Source of the DNA: a virus
Direction: 5' to 3' (one strand)
IMG/VR virus record: IMGVR_UViG_3300020474_000001
Coordinates: 62,001-126,000 of that record
Length of the DNA stretch: 64,000 nucleotides
The notes beneath the pieces are model-generated. The model did not search any database and had not been told where the DNA came from. It saw nothing but the letters and a program-made list of their open reading frames with translations. The position numbers and the translations under genes are program-made. Of this stretch, positions 30,924 to 38,593 are shown piece by piece (the stretch's first letter is position 1; every line of letters begins with the position of its first letter).

Positions 30924-31431
30924 ATTTTGAATTAATCAATTCTATTGCATCATGCAATTCTTTTGAGTGATGCAATTCATCATTCAAAATCTCAAGGATC
31001 TTGTCGTCATGCCCATTGATAGCAAGAAACTTACCATAAGTTTCTGCTGCGTGAATCTCTACTTCGTAAGAGAGATGGTAAGCATTGCGAGGAGATACCC
31101 AATAATAAACCACGTTAACCCAATAGTAGATAAAGACGAGATGCTTGGCAACAAAACGATCGATATAATAAGTGTTGCCGCCCCGACTTTCCATGTACTC
31201 CAGATGCTCTGTTTCATTGACTGACTGTTCGAAGTGCTGTTTCATCAAATATAGATGTTCGGGACCACGAAGTCCCATAGATTCTCGAAAGTGCAAGACA
31301 CTTAAGAAAGCGAAATAAGGTGCCCGAGCAATTTCCTCAAGCACCCAGAAACGCTGAAAGTCGCGTCCCTCATAAAGAAAATCCAAAATTGCAACAGTGA
31401 TATTTAAAACAATACTGTTAAGTGTTTTCAT
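30919..31431 (-). CDS. Plastoquinol terminal oxidase (PTOX/AOX family)
   Basis: A 170-residue di-iron protein. The four Glu/His helices are visible: LEEIARAPYFAFLSVLHFRE, NETEHLEYMES, YEVEIHAAETYGKF and ILNDELHHSKELHDAIE. The family oxidises plastoquinol and reduces oxygen to water at the thylakoid membrane. It can relieve over-reduction during infection and complements psbA and plastocyanin. An AGAGGTAAA site precedes the ATG. The hairpin at 30896-30923 overlaps the stop. Confidence 0.92.
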   Translation of the reverse strand: MKTLNSIVLNITVAILDFLYEGRDFQRFWVLEEIARAPYFAFLSVLHFRESMGLRGPEHLYLMKQHFEQSVNETEHLEYMESRGGNTYYIDRFVAKHLVFIYYWVNVVYYWVSPRNAYHLSYEVEIHAAETYGKFLAINGHDDKILEILNDELHHSKELHDAIELINSKS

Positions 31432-31438
31432 TTTACCT

Positions 31439-31516
31439 CTAATATGCGCTATTTAAACCCCATACCATCAAGAGTATTATGGGTCCATAAATTAAAACTG
31501 TCTTTAGGAATAACAT
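31439..31516 (-). CDS. 25-residue membrane peptide between plastocyanin and PTOX
   Basis: The ORF starts MLFLKTVLIYGPIILLMVWG and ends LNSAY. It is one hydrophobic span. It lies 7 nt after the petE stop and 7 nt before the PTOX ATG, on the same strand. Size and place beside electron-transport genes resemble single-span cytochrome b6f or photosystem subunits, but identity is not shown. A weak GAG-type ribosome site lies upstream. Confidence 0.45.
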   Translation of the reverse strand: MLFLKTVLIYGPIILLMVWGLNSAY

Positions 31517-31523
31517 TTTCAGA

Positions 31524-31847
31524 TCACTCAACATGAATTGTTCCAGTCATGCCTGCACCTTTATGTGGGGCACACCAAAAATTATAATCGCCAGCTTCAG
31601 AAAATGCAATCTCAAAGTCTTCACCTGGTAACATTACCAGGGCATCATGACTTAACTCTGGATGATCTTCCACAACTACATTGTGTGGTGGAAGCATATT
31701 ATTGATAAAATGAACTGTATCACCGGCAGAAATAGTAACCTCTGAAGGTTCAAATATAAGATTTCCGCTGGCACCCATCACCACATCTGCGGCAAACACA
31801 GGAGTAGCAAAAAATAGTGTAGCAATTAGTGCAAATAAAAACTTCAT
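31524..31847 (-). CDS. petE: Plastocyanin
   Basis: About 107 residues with a signal peptide (MKFLFALIATLFFATPVFAA) and type 1 copper ligands. The first His is in PPHNVV and Cys, His and Met are in WCAPHKGAGM. Plastocyanin carries electrons from cytochrome b6f to photosystem I in the thylakoid lumen. It forms an electron-flow group with PTOX downstream. Confidence 0.95.
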   Translation of the reverse strand: MKFLFALIATLFFATPVFAADVVMGASGNLIFEPSEVTISAGDTVHFINNMLPPHNVVVEDHPELSHDALVMLPGEDFEIAFSEAGDYNFWCAPHKGAGMTGTIHVE

Positions 31848-31917
31848 AATAGTCATACAACTACAGTATCTAGTCGTAATATTTGATATAAATTATGAAT
31901 AGTTTTCAGTTCCTGAC

Positions 31918-32349
31918 TTACTTAAATGATGGATTTACAGGAGGTTCTCCATCCTTAGTTTCAAATTTTATTGGTGCCTGTTCTATGCGTATTGTCTGCG
32001 ATGGTGCAGTCTGAGAAGCAGCTTCAATAAGTCTCTCCATGTCTGCTTTAGTTACTCCACTACCGCTTCCACCATTGCCATTATTCTTCTTCGCTGTCTG
32101 GACCCCGAAAGTAGCTAAAACCCCAGTAAAAACCGAGGCTATGAAAGTCGGATCCAGCTTCTGTTCTGGAATTCCTAATGCAGGTGGCAATTTAATATAT
32201 GCCAGTGTAAGTATTCCTCCACTCCAAATCAGAATACCTAGACGAACAAATGTAGAGAGAATAGCGAGTTGCTCTTCTTTGTCATCCATTCCCTCTTTAA
32301 GTCTTTCGAGGAGACCCTTCTTCTCCTCTTCCCCTACTTTCTTTTCCAT
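31918..32349 (-). CDS. Two-span membrane protein, possible holin
   Basis: The 143-residue protein has a highly charged start, two membrane spans (about 30-55: LAILSTFVRLGILIWSGGIL; about 68-86: FIASVFTGVLATFGVQTA) and a Gly/Ser linker with a polar tail. The two-span topology with charged ends would fit a holin, and a lipoprotein lysozyme is encoded 2 kb upstream. The role is inference only. Confidence 0.62.
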   Translation of the reverse strand: MEKKVGEEEKKGLLERLKEGMDDKEEQLAILSTFVRLGILIWSGGILTLAYIKLPPALGIPEQKLDPTFIASVFTGVLATFGVQTAKKNNGNGGSGSGVTKADMERLIEAASQTAPSQTIRIEQAPIKFETKDGEPPVNPSFK

Positions 32350-32359
32350 TTTATTTTTG

Positions 32360-32554
32360 CTATGGGACCAAACAATCCACAGTTATATTAGTAGAATGTA
32401 TTTTGTTGTAACGATCACAGAGTTCTTCACTTGAGACGTGTTCCCATTTATGATATGTGCTCTTTAAAACTTTGATATACTCTTGCCCATTGATACCACT
32501 GAGTTCAGTGGCAACGATGTTTTTGACAAGAACATCCCTTGTTAAATTAGACAT
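32360..32554 (-). CDS. Small conserved protein
   Basis: Sixty-four residues starting MSNLTRDVLVKNIVATELSG, with INGQEYIKVLKSTYHKWEHV. The DILVKNIVATELSGI pattern recurs in cyanophages as I recall. It lies just before the two-span protein. Function unknown. Confidence 0.68.
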   Translation of the reverse strand: MSNLTRDVLVKNIVATELSGINGQEYIKVLKSTYHKWEHVSSEELCDRYNKIHSTNITVDCLVP

Positions 32555-32659
32555 ACGATTGAATTGATTCCCAACAAAAAATTTAGTAATGAAATTTAAA
32601 AAAAAATTAATAAAATCGAAAATTTTTCTTGGCTGATCTCACATGGACATAATGTTCAA

Positions 32660-33337
32660 TTATTTAGGAATATATCCACTCTCAACCAACCATTTTTGGG
32701 TCAATGGAGTAGGTGAATATACTTCCCACATAGGTCCATTTGCGCATGCAGAGAGTGCTTTTTCAGTCATACCTTCAGTTTTACCTGCCCAAGTTGCTTC
32801 TGCTTCCCAAGGAACTGCGTGCGCAGGATATGTCTGTTCTACTATTTCTTGCCAAATTCTTGGCACAGATTCTGTAGGAAGTATGACTGCTATAATATTA
32901 TTTTTAATTGTTCCTGCCATACAATCTTGAGCTGCATGCCATCCTTCATGTCTGACTACTGACATCAATGTTGCTGGTCTACCCATATGAACAGTATTCA
33001 GAAAAAAGTTATTTCCTACTGTATGATACACACCTCTGTGACCCATTGGGAAATATCTAGGGTGCCCTAGAAACACTTTAACTCCGATTTTGGTAAGAGA
33101 GGACAGCATCCTGTCAAACTCATCAGCAATAAGAGAGTAATCAGAATTGGGATGAAACTTCTGCACATCAGAAATATTTTTAATTTGATGAACATCCCTT
33201 GTACACTCCCTTACTATCATACACCCTAAAGAATCGTATGTATGATATCCTTTTTTTAAATTTTCTTCTGCCTTTACTGGAACAGTCATACCATGAGCTG
33301 CACCAAAAAGCAATCCTGCAAGTATATATTTAATCAT
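32660..33337 (-). CDS. Exported HExxH metallopeptidase-like protein
   Basis: A 225-residue protein with a signal peptide (MIKYILAGLLFGAAHG). HEGWH in VVRHEGWHAAQDCMAG matches the HExxH zinc motif, and a downstream WEAEATW offers the third ligand Glu. Four or more Cys suggest disulfides. The frame ends with an overlap with the upstream small exported gene. A periplasmic or wall-associated protease is likely. The family is not recognised by name. Confidence 0.75.
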   Translation of the reverse strand: MIKYILAGLLFGAAHGMTVPVKAEENLKKGYHTYDSLGCMIVRECTRDVHQIKNISDVQKFHPNSDYSLIADEFDRMLSSLTKIGVKVFLGHPRYFPMGHRGVYHTVGNNFFLNTVHMGRPATLMSVVRHEGWHAAQDCMAGTIKNNIIAVILPTESVPRIWQEIVEQTYPAHAVPWEAEATWAGKTEGMTEKALSACANGPMWEVYSPTPLTQKWLVESGYIPK

Positions 33338-33561
33338 AATAATGGCAATGCAGGTCCAGTTACGCTAGGCAGTTCTGGAATTGCACCCTCAACAGCTCCT
33401 GAAACAGAATCTGTTATCATCTCTGTGATCATATCTGTTGCCTTTTCTTTTGCCATATCCATAAGAGCAGTTCTATTGAGATAGACGTAAAGTCCTCCAC
33501 CAAGAATAGAAGCTGACATTATGAAAGATGCAAGAGACAGCACATTGAATAAAATTTTCAT
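33334..33561 (-). CDS. Small exported or membrane protein
   Basis: Seventy-five residues starting MKILFNVLSLASFIMSASIL, a membrane span to about 28. A helical acidic part and a Pro-rich VTGPALPLL end follow. This LPxVTGPxLPL end recurs in cyanophages as I recall. Overlaps both neighbours by 4 nt. Confidence 0.74.
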   Translation of the reverse strand: MKILFNVLSLASFIMSASILGGGLYVYLNRTALMDMAKEKATDMITEMITDSVSGAVEGAIPELPSVTGPALPLL

Positions 33562-33779
33562 TGTTCTGAGTAATAATTGTTCTTGAAATAATCTAAAATC
33601 CCATCACAATCATTATTACCTTGAGAGACCCAATCATGGGCACACTCATAAATTGCTTGACTCTTGTATTTAGACAAGCGACTAGAATTTAAGTCGCAAC
33701 CGTAACACTTTAACAAAATTGATAACGCCTCTCCACGAATTGCAAGGCGTTCATCGGTATACCTCCAATCTTCAGTCAT
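33558..33779 (-). CDS. Small Cys-containing protein
   Basis: From ATG 33779 (overlapping the upstream stop) the 73-residue product starts MTEDWRYTDERLAIRGEALS. Five Cys residues (KCYGCDL, YECAHDW, DCDG) suggest disulfides or metal binding. Function unknown. Confidence 0.68.
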   Translation of the reverse strand: MTEDWRYTDERLAIRGEALSILLKCYGCDLNSSRLSKYKSQAIYECAHDWVSQGNNDCDGILDYFKNNYYSEQ

Positions 33780-34083
33780 TTGCATCCTCACGAAATTGTC
33801 CAATACCAGTCCCAGATTGCCACAGTGGTGGTGAATTCCTTTCAATTGATGCCCAAGGAAGTTGTTGGGCAGTCATTCCATCTGAATATGCTCTGTACAT
33901 CAAATCATGAATATTATCAGGTTCCTTACTGTTTCCATTTTTGTCATAAACCTTTTTCATATCATTTTCAAATTTTTGAATAAGATAGTCCTTTGCTTCA
34001 TCAGAAATGACTGCTGGACCAAACCAAGGATCATCAGAAAGAACTCTGGGAGCAGGGACAGTTTTGTGTTGTTTGTTGTCCAT
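33772..34083 (-). CDS. Conserved protein, unknown function
   Basis: From ATG 34083 the 103-residue product starts MDNKQHKTVPAPRVLSDDPW and contains IQKFENDMKKVYDKNG. The longer frame would lie inside the lysozyme gene and is unlikely. It lies 2 nt after the lysozyme gene stop in the same direction. Function unknown. Confidence 0.66.
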   Translation of the reverse strand: MDNKQHKTVPAPRVLSDDPWFGPAVISDEAKDYLIQKFENDMKKVYDKNGNSKEPDNIHDLMYRAYSDGMTAQQLPWASIERNSPPLWQSGTGIGQFREDAND

Positions 34084-34084
34084 T

Positions 34085-34657
34085 TCAATACCTCTCAAGT
34101 TTGTTGTAGTATCCGTAAGCATATTTAGATCTATTTCCCTTAATTCCCCACCCCAACCAATTATATGCCGCTCCCATAAAATAATCGTTGTTGCCAATAG
34201 ACCGTTCAAACTTCTTTAGATTTCTTAAAAAAACTGGTTCGACAATCATATAACCAACCTGACATTCTAGTGAACTTGGATCACAGTTATTTTTTTGAGC
34301 ATATTCGCCCAACCCAAAGTATCTACTCGGAGTTGTCCACTGAATAATTCCATAACCACCTTTCCTGCAATTTTCGTAAGTAACTCTTGTTCCACCCTCA
34401 CAAATGTTTGCATTAAACCCACTCTCTTGCTTAATATTGCCCAAGATTACAGCAAGTGAATTTCTACTCTTTATATTAGTTTCTTCTTGCAGCTTTCTCA
34501 GCACAAACTTCTCTGAACTAGAGCAACTATCACATCTCCATCTAGGAGAGTATGTCTCTGCAGACAAACTTTTTGGCATCTCCTGAGAAGCAGTGATCTT
34601 GTCAGCACATGATGTCAGTACTATTGATCCCATTAGGATCATTAAACGAAAAAGCAT
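34085..34657 (-). CDS. Lipoprotein lysozyme-like endolysin
   Basis: From ATG 34657 the 190-residue product has a lipoprotein signal (MILMGSIVLTSC with lipobox LTSC). A lysozyme-like domain follows: AVILGNIKQESGFNANI with the catalytic Glu, and KGGYGIIQWTTPSRYFGL. This fits the phage_lysozyme2-type fold. Cys pairs suggest disulfides. A promoter starts RNA about 16 nt upstream of 34657, while the ATG at 34669 lies too near that start. It would hydrolyse peptidoglycan from the periplasm. Confidence 0.78.
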   Translation of the reverse strand: MLFRLMILMGSIVLTSCADKITASQEMPKSLSAETYSPRWRCDSCSSSEKFVLRKLQEETNIKSRNSLAVILGNIKQESGFNANICEGGTRVTYENCRKGGYGIIQWTTPSRYFGLGEYAQKNNCDPSSLECQVGYMIVEPVFLRNLKKFERSIGNNDYFMGAAYNWLGWGIKGNRSKYAYGYYNKLERY

Positions 34658-34679
34658 TGCTTGATCCATATCTCACCAA

Positions 34680-34708
34680 AGTATATGACAAAAAAAGAGG
34701 GGTGTCAA
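34680..34708 (-). promoter_or_regulatory. Promoter with -35 in the preceding terminator loop
   Basis: TTGACA, 17 bp, TATACT on the minus strand. The -35 is exactly the loop of the hairpin 34697-34714. Predicted start is about 16 nt before ATG 34657. Confidence 0.8.
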
Positions 34709-34714
34709 CCCCTC
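34697..34714 (-). terminator. Terminator after the outer-membrane-like gene
   Basis: A 6-bp stem GAGGGG/CCCCTC with a TGTCAA loop is followed on the minus strand by seven T. It lies just after the 34728-35111 gene. Confidence 0.87.
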
Positions 34715-34727
34715 AACACACTTCTTA

Positions 34728-35111
34728 TCAGAAGTCAAATTTCACTCCAACTTTACCGCCCCAATCAATGATCTCATCGCCATCACTATCTTCGCCGTTG
34801 GTGATACCCGCAAGTTCACCATAGAGACCCAGGGAATCCGTAGCAGCGTAAGTTACGCCAACCTTGCCAGACAGTTCGGTCTCGGTGTCATCAGCTGCTT
34901 CACTATGAATAAATGAAGGGCCGCCTTGAACATAGAAACCAACAGCATCTCCAGCAGTGCCTTCGAATCCCAGGTGAAAATCTGTAACTGCACCGATGTA
35001 CTCGCCATCGGGATACGCAGCATTCGCTTCCACATTGATGTAGGGTCCAGCAACAGCAGATCCAGCTGACAGAGAAAGAGCAGCAGATGCTGCGATTAAA
35101 GATTTGAACAT
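34728..35111 (-). CDS. Exported outer-membrane-like beta-protein
   Basis: A 127-residue protein with a signal peptide (MFKSLIAASAALSLSAGSAVA, cleavage after AVA). The mature part has alternating beta strands with Asp/Gly/Glu-rich turns and ends with WGGKVGVKFDF, a terminal Phe as in outer-membrane beta-barrels. The small size suggests a porin-like or OmpA-like fragment. Similar exported short proteins exist in cyanobacteria and cyanophages. Transcribed alone between a promoter and a terminator. Confidence 0.75.
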   Translation of the reverse strand: MFKSLIAASAALSLSAGSAVAGPYINVEANAAYPDGEYIGAVTDFHLGFEGTAGDAVGFYVQGGPSFIHSEAADDTETELSGKVGVTYAATDSLGLYGELAGITNGEDSDGDEIIDWGGKVGVKFDF

Positions 35112-35180
35112 TTAAATACCTCACTAGATAAAAAGAAATTAGACTTACTCAAATAATTGCGGAGGTTGTCTACAGTGGTT

Positions 35181-35209
35181 AGTATAATTGCTTACCTATG
35201 TTTTGTCAA
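35181..35209 (-). promoter_or_regulatory. Promoter for the outer-membrane-like gene
   Basis: TTGACA, 17 bp, TATACT on the minus strand. The -35 overlaps the stop of the GT25-like gene. Predicted start leaves a leader of about 63 nt. Confidence 0.72.
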
Positions 35210-35997
35210 GCTGGTTGGTTTGAACTTTCTGATACTCTAAACAAATAAGGATTATAGTCCATATACTCCTTGATATTGATATGTGGTCCATGCTTCTTCC
35301 AGAATCCCAGCAGAGCGTCATGAGATCCCCTGTGAAAGGTATTAATATGATCTTGGTGTATATTAGACCTAAAGTCTATATTATACAAGAAAATAGGAAA
35401 TGTAAAAGTTCTTCCAGATTCAAAAACTAAATCTTCAGATACTGCTCTAGGTTTTACTCCGTTATCAAGTTTAAATTTGTCTCCTTGAATATGGGTTTTA
35501 ATAATTTTCTCTGCATGATGTCGAGTAATTAGATACACTGCAGCAGAAAAATCATTAATAAATTTCAAGTGAAGTCTTGTGTGGATATCTCCTGTGCATA
35601 TTGTAGTTAATTGTATGCAGTCCCAGTACAATGGAAGATTGTCAATAATATCATTCCAACTGAAAGACCAAAACCCTGCGACTCCAAAGTTCACATCATC
35701 CTCAACAATCATGCAATACTCATCGTCAGTATTATCATAAAAGTCTTTAATAGCTTTTAGATGACTCATACAGCATCCAATCTCACTAGTTGTAACATTA
35801 TCTGGATATTTGCCACACAAAAATTGTTGGACATTTCCAACTCTCCCATCATATGCAGATACTCGAACATGATCATCGATTCCCCAATATGAAAACTGAT
35901 CTTCCATATATCTACGACGACGAACATCAGAATCGAGATTTATCCAATAAACCTTTGGGAGTCCATCTAATTTATAAGCGGATTTATTTTTATCCAT
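35206..35997 (-). CDS. Glycosyltransferase family 25-like protein
   Basis: About 263 residues. VYWINLDSDVRRRRYM at the start, TTSEIGCCMSHLKAIK and YCMIVEDDVNFG with the Asp-x-Asp-type metal site match the GT25 family of LPS glycosyltransferases. It would transfer a sugar to LPS or another glycan. It lies beside a second GT-like gene and a sulfotransferase. The start at ATG 35997 overlaps the next gene; the previous base-triplet ATG at 36000 is also possible. Confidence 0.85.
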   Translation of the reverse strand: MDKNKSAYKLDGLPKVYWINLDSDVRRRRYMEDQFSYWGIDDHVRVSAYDGRVGNVQQFLCGKYPDNVTTSEIGCCMSHLKAIKDFYDNTDDEYCMIVEDDVNFGVAGFWSFSWNDIIDNLPLYWDCIQLTTICTGDIHTRLHLKFINDFSAAVYLITRHHAEKIIKTHIQGDKFKLDNGVKPRAVSEDLVFESGRTFTFPIFLYNIDFRSNIHQDHINTFHRGSHDALLGFWKKHGPHINIKEYMDYNPYLFRVSESSNQPA

Positions 35998-36728
35998 CAC
36001 TTAAAATAATTAACAAGTTTTTCTCTATCATTTTTAATATGAGATAAAACAACTCTTAAGTCCTCTGGAAGATTTTCCCACAATTTTCTCATCTCTTGAG
36101 CTGCAGATGACTTATTATATGCAGTTCCTTTGTCATGTTCTACAACATGATTGTAATCTCGTATTACAGGACGTTTTTTTAAGAAGCATATCCCATTCAT
36201 AACTAGATCCCAACCCCAACCCATCTTCATTTGCTCGTGAGTCATAAATGAATCTAAATTACGAGAATAATACTCATCGATAATATCTCTATGAATAAAC
36301 CACACTGTTTCATCAGTGCATGCCACCATTTTTATATTAGGGTCATTAGCAACAATACCATTAATATCAGTATTTTCTGGAGTATACCAAATGTTAGTAA
36401 TATCTGGAGCATAGACACCCCAATCATAACTATCAAAGTAATGTATAGCATCTTTCACAAGAGTCTTGTAATTATCAAATACAGTATCTCCCTGACAATG
36501 CATCAAAACTTTCTTATCATCTCGGAATAGTTCTAGTGCTTTACGAAACTGAGATGTAAAATATGCCTCATCACCAAGATCAATCCATCCTTCACGAGTA
36601 TTATTATCATCGCTATTGATAACAAGAACATCATCAAAGATTTCTTTTAACTGATCTTCTATGACACATGTCTTCTCAAATTTATTCTTCCAGTTGAAAA
36701 TGAAAGGTTGTATATCTTTTATTTCCAT
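35997..36728 (-). CDS. Glycosyltransferase-like protein (GT-A type)
   Basis: A 243-residue protein with LMHCQGDTVFDNYKTLVKD, YDWGVYAPDITNIWY, VACTDETVWFIHRDII and GWGWDLVMNGICF. This resembles a GT-A fold glycosyltransferase: a nucleotide-sugar-binding core with acidic positions and a late Gly-Trp-Gly-Trp. The family is found in cyanophages, but the exact sugar is unknown. It overlaps the GT25-like gene by one base and is one base from the sulfotransferase. Confidence 0.7.
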   Translation of the reverse strand: MEIKDIQPFIFNWKNKFEKTCVIEDQLKEIFDDVLVINSDDNNTREGWIDLGDEAYFTSQFRKALELFRDDKKVLMHCQGDTVFDNYKTLVKDAIHYFDSYDWGVYAPDITNIWYTPENTDINGIVANDPNIKMVACTDETVWFIHRDIIDEYYSRNLDSFMTHEQMKMGWGWDLVMNGICFLKKRPVIRDYNHVVEHDKGTAYNKSSAAQEMRKLWENLPEDLRVVLSHIKNDREKLVNYFK

Positions 36729-37610
36729 TTAAATGTCAAATGCTTCTTCAATTATATCACAATAACCCATTTCCGTCATTGGTCGATGGTACATATCAAC
36801 AAAGTCCCTACATGCTTTTTTAGAAAAGTAGTTCTTCCAGTATCCAGTTTTCATCTTCGAGTAAAAATTATCACCGCTCTTCTTTTTATCTTTAGCAAAC
36901 TCTGATTGCTTTTTAAATCCTGCTAGAACATGACCACGATCTACTTGTAAGAAGTCGGAAATTATGTTTGAAGTTGACTCTTGATTGTTAACCAAATCTT
37001 CATACTTAATACTCAGAACAGGGACATCTGCAGAATCATAACTCTGAGCAAAACTACACCAAGGACCAGAAGTTACATAGAAATTATAAAATACTGTGCC
37101 GCTAGACGCAAACCGATATAAAACATCATCAAGACAAATTTTTTCCCTCAATGTATCAATTTTCATATCCTCCAAAAAATTGCCCCTAGTATAATCATAC
37201 TCTGGCATCAATCTATTAAGTGCTATAGCGGATACTTGAGGCAATCCACCATACTCTGCCCACTGAACCCTAAAGTAGTTCAATCCACTAAGAAGAGTAT
37301 CAAAAGGATTTCTAACAATTGTTATGACCTCACTAACTCCACCAAAATATGAGGTGCTAAGATTCTCCGAGTACAAATTATATTGATGAGATTTAACGCA
37401 AACTCTACTCCCCTCAAACAATGGATTTGAAGGAGGTACACTTTTCATTTGATAAACATCATAAAATTTTGAAGGAGAATTGGAATCACACTTATGAGAC
37501 CTATCACAATAATCCCAAGTAGGATCTACCTCTTTCCCAGCATAAAGAAAAGAATGTCCGATTAAAGTATTACCTGATTTTGGATATCCAGCAAATAGTA
37601 CTGTTTTCAT
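36729..37610 (-). CDS. Sulfotransferase
   Basis: A 293-residue protein with the PAPS 5'-phosphosulfate loop GYPKSGNT at residue 8 and the 3'-phosphate motif IVRNPFDTLLSGLNYF near residue 97. This order and spacing define the sulfotransferase family. It would sulfate a sugar or other acceptor, using PAPS from the host. Next to two glycosyltransferase-like genes it could build a sulfated glycan on LPS or virions. Confidence 0.9.
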   Translation of the reverse strand: MKTVLFAGYPKSGNTLIGHSFLYAGKEVDPTWDYCDRSHKCDSNSPSKFYDVYQMKSVPPSNPLFEGSRVCVKSHQYNLYSENLSTSYFGGVSEVITIVRNPFDTLLSGLNYFRVQWAEYGGLPQVSAIALNRLMPEYDYTRGNFLEDMKIDTLREKICLDDVLYRFASSGTVFYNFYVTSGPWCSFAQSYDSADVPVLSIKYEDLVNNQESTSNIISDFLQVDRGHVLAGFKKQSEFAKDKKKSGDNFYSKMKTGYWKNYFSKKACRDFVDMYHRPMTEMGYCDIIEEAFDI

Positions 37611-37634
37611 TGCACAATAAAAGATAAAATAAAA

Positions 37635-37652
37635 GGAGAGATTTCTCTCTCC
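37635..37652 (-). terminator. Terminator after the coiled-coil gene
   Basis: A 7-bp stem GGAGAGA/TCTCTCC with a short loop is followed by TTTTATTTTA on the minus strand. It ends the gene 37659-37922. Confidence 0.72.
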
Positions 37653-37658
37653 ATGTGT

Positions 37659-37922
37659 TCAAAGATTTTTAGAACCTGATAGATTCTTTTGAAGGAGTTC
37701 TACAATTCTATCAACTCTCGCCTCCAGATCTGAGGTTCCACCAGAGGAAGTAGACTTTGCAGATTCAAGTGATTTTACTTTTGTTTCAAGAGTTTTTACT
37801 TTGCGAGAAAGTCTTTGAATTTCTCCGTTCAGAGTATCAATCTCACTTGTGGTATCAACCTTGACTTCGGGTTTTGGTTGAAGTTTGATTTCAGTTTTTT
37901 TGCTGTCCATTTTGAGTTTCAT
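37659..37922 (-). CDS. Small coiled-coil protein
   Basis: Eighty-seven residues with a Lys-rich start and a long heptad-like coiled coil (TLNGEIQRLSRKVKTLETKV, about 28-55), then a Ser/Gly break and a second helix. A second ATG at 37910 gives an 83-residue form. Function unknown; oligomerisation is likely. Confidence 0.66.
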   Translation of the reverse strand: MKLKMDSKKTEIKLQPKPEVKVDTTSEIDTLNGEIQRLSRKVKTLETKVKSLESAKSTSSGGTSDLEARVDRIVELLQKNLSGSKNL

Positions 37923-37970
37923 AATTCTTTGTTATTTATAAAAGGGTACTTGACTCCACCAGGGCAGGTT

Positions 37971-38246
37971 TCAGGTCACTCCGCGACCGCGAGCAGTAAC
38001 TACATCATCAGTTACATAGCATGGAACACCATCAGGATCTAACCAACAGGTGTAATCGTGATCTTCCATAGCAGTCATCAACTGCATTTCATTATCACAA
38101 AGATACATGTCTTTGTAACGTCCAGTGTAAGAGTCTACTTTCTGGATACGACAATCTGGTTTTCCATTAATTTCCAAGGTGCCAACTTGAATATAACGAT
38201 AAGGGAAACGCTCAAGGAGAATGGTGGGTTTTTTGATAAGTTCCAT
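37971..38246 (-). CDS. Conserved small protein
   Basis: Ninety-one residues starting MELIKKPTILLERFPYRYIQ, a mostly beta protein with CRIQKVDSYTGRYKDMYLCD. The start abuts the preceding stop with no gap. Function unknown. Confidence 0.68.
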   Translation of the reverse strand: MELIKKPTILLERFPYRYIQVGTLEINGKPDCRIQKVDSYTGRYKDMYLCDNEMQLMTAMEDHDYTCWLDPDGVPCYVTDDVVTARGRGVT

Positions 38247-38462
38247 TCAATATGCTCCAACTGCTTGAAGATCTTCGTAAATATAATCAATCAGCATTTC
38301 ATAATCATCTTCTGGATCCCCAGAGAAAACTACTCCTTCTGATTGATAGTATTTCATAACTTTCTTGTAAAGTTTTGGATTCTTTACACCAAGGTGAACT
38401 TCTCCATTTGCTACCTCTCGGAGGAGGTTTACATCTTTCTTGAACTTTTCTACCAGTGTCAT
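38247..38462 (-). CDS. Conserved small protein
   Basis: Seventy-one residues starting MTLVEKFKKDVNLLREVANG, then LKNPKLYKK-type and DDYEMLIDYIYEDLQAVGAY. The promoter at 38486-38514 starts RNA about 17 nt upstream. Function unknown. Confidence 0.7.
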   Translation of the reverse strand: MTLVEKFKKDVNLLREVANGEVHLGVKNPKLYKKVMKYYQSEGVVFSGDPEDDYEMLIDYIYEDLQAVGAY

Positions 38463-38485
38463 TTTAAATGAATGTTGACTTTACT

Positions 38486-38514
38486 ATTATAAAGGATGAC
38501 AGATTTACTGTCAA
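38486..38514 (-). promoter_or_regulatory. Consensus promoter downstream of tRNA-Met
   Basis: TTGACA, 17 bp, TATAAT on the minus strand; predicted start 17 nt before ATG 38462. It begins one base after the tRNA-Met 3' end. Confidence 0.82.
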
Positions 38515-38587
38515 TGGGGGTCGCGAGGATCGAACTCGCCTTAGCCGAATTATGAGTTCGGTGCATTCACCAGATTGCTAGACCCCC
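38515..38587 (-). tRNA. tRNA-Met (anticodon CAT)
   Basis: A 73-nt cloverleaf: acceptor GGGGGTC/GACCCCC, anticodon stem CCGAA/TTCGG with loop CTCATAA, and TTCGATC T-loop. The elongator form is likely because the acceptor is fully paired; a CAT anticodon modified to lysidine for Ile cannot be excluded. Confidence 0.9.
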
Positions 38588-38593
38588 AGAAAA

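Noticed and set aside
19587-31856. cp12 or hli genes, often found with cyanophage photosynthesis and carbon genes
   Set aside because: No frame here shows the Cys pairs of CP12 or the ExxNGRxAMxGF pattern of high-light proteins.
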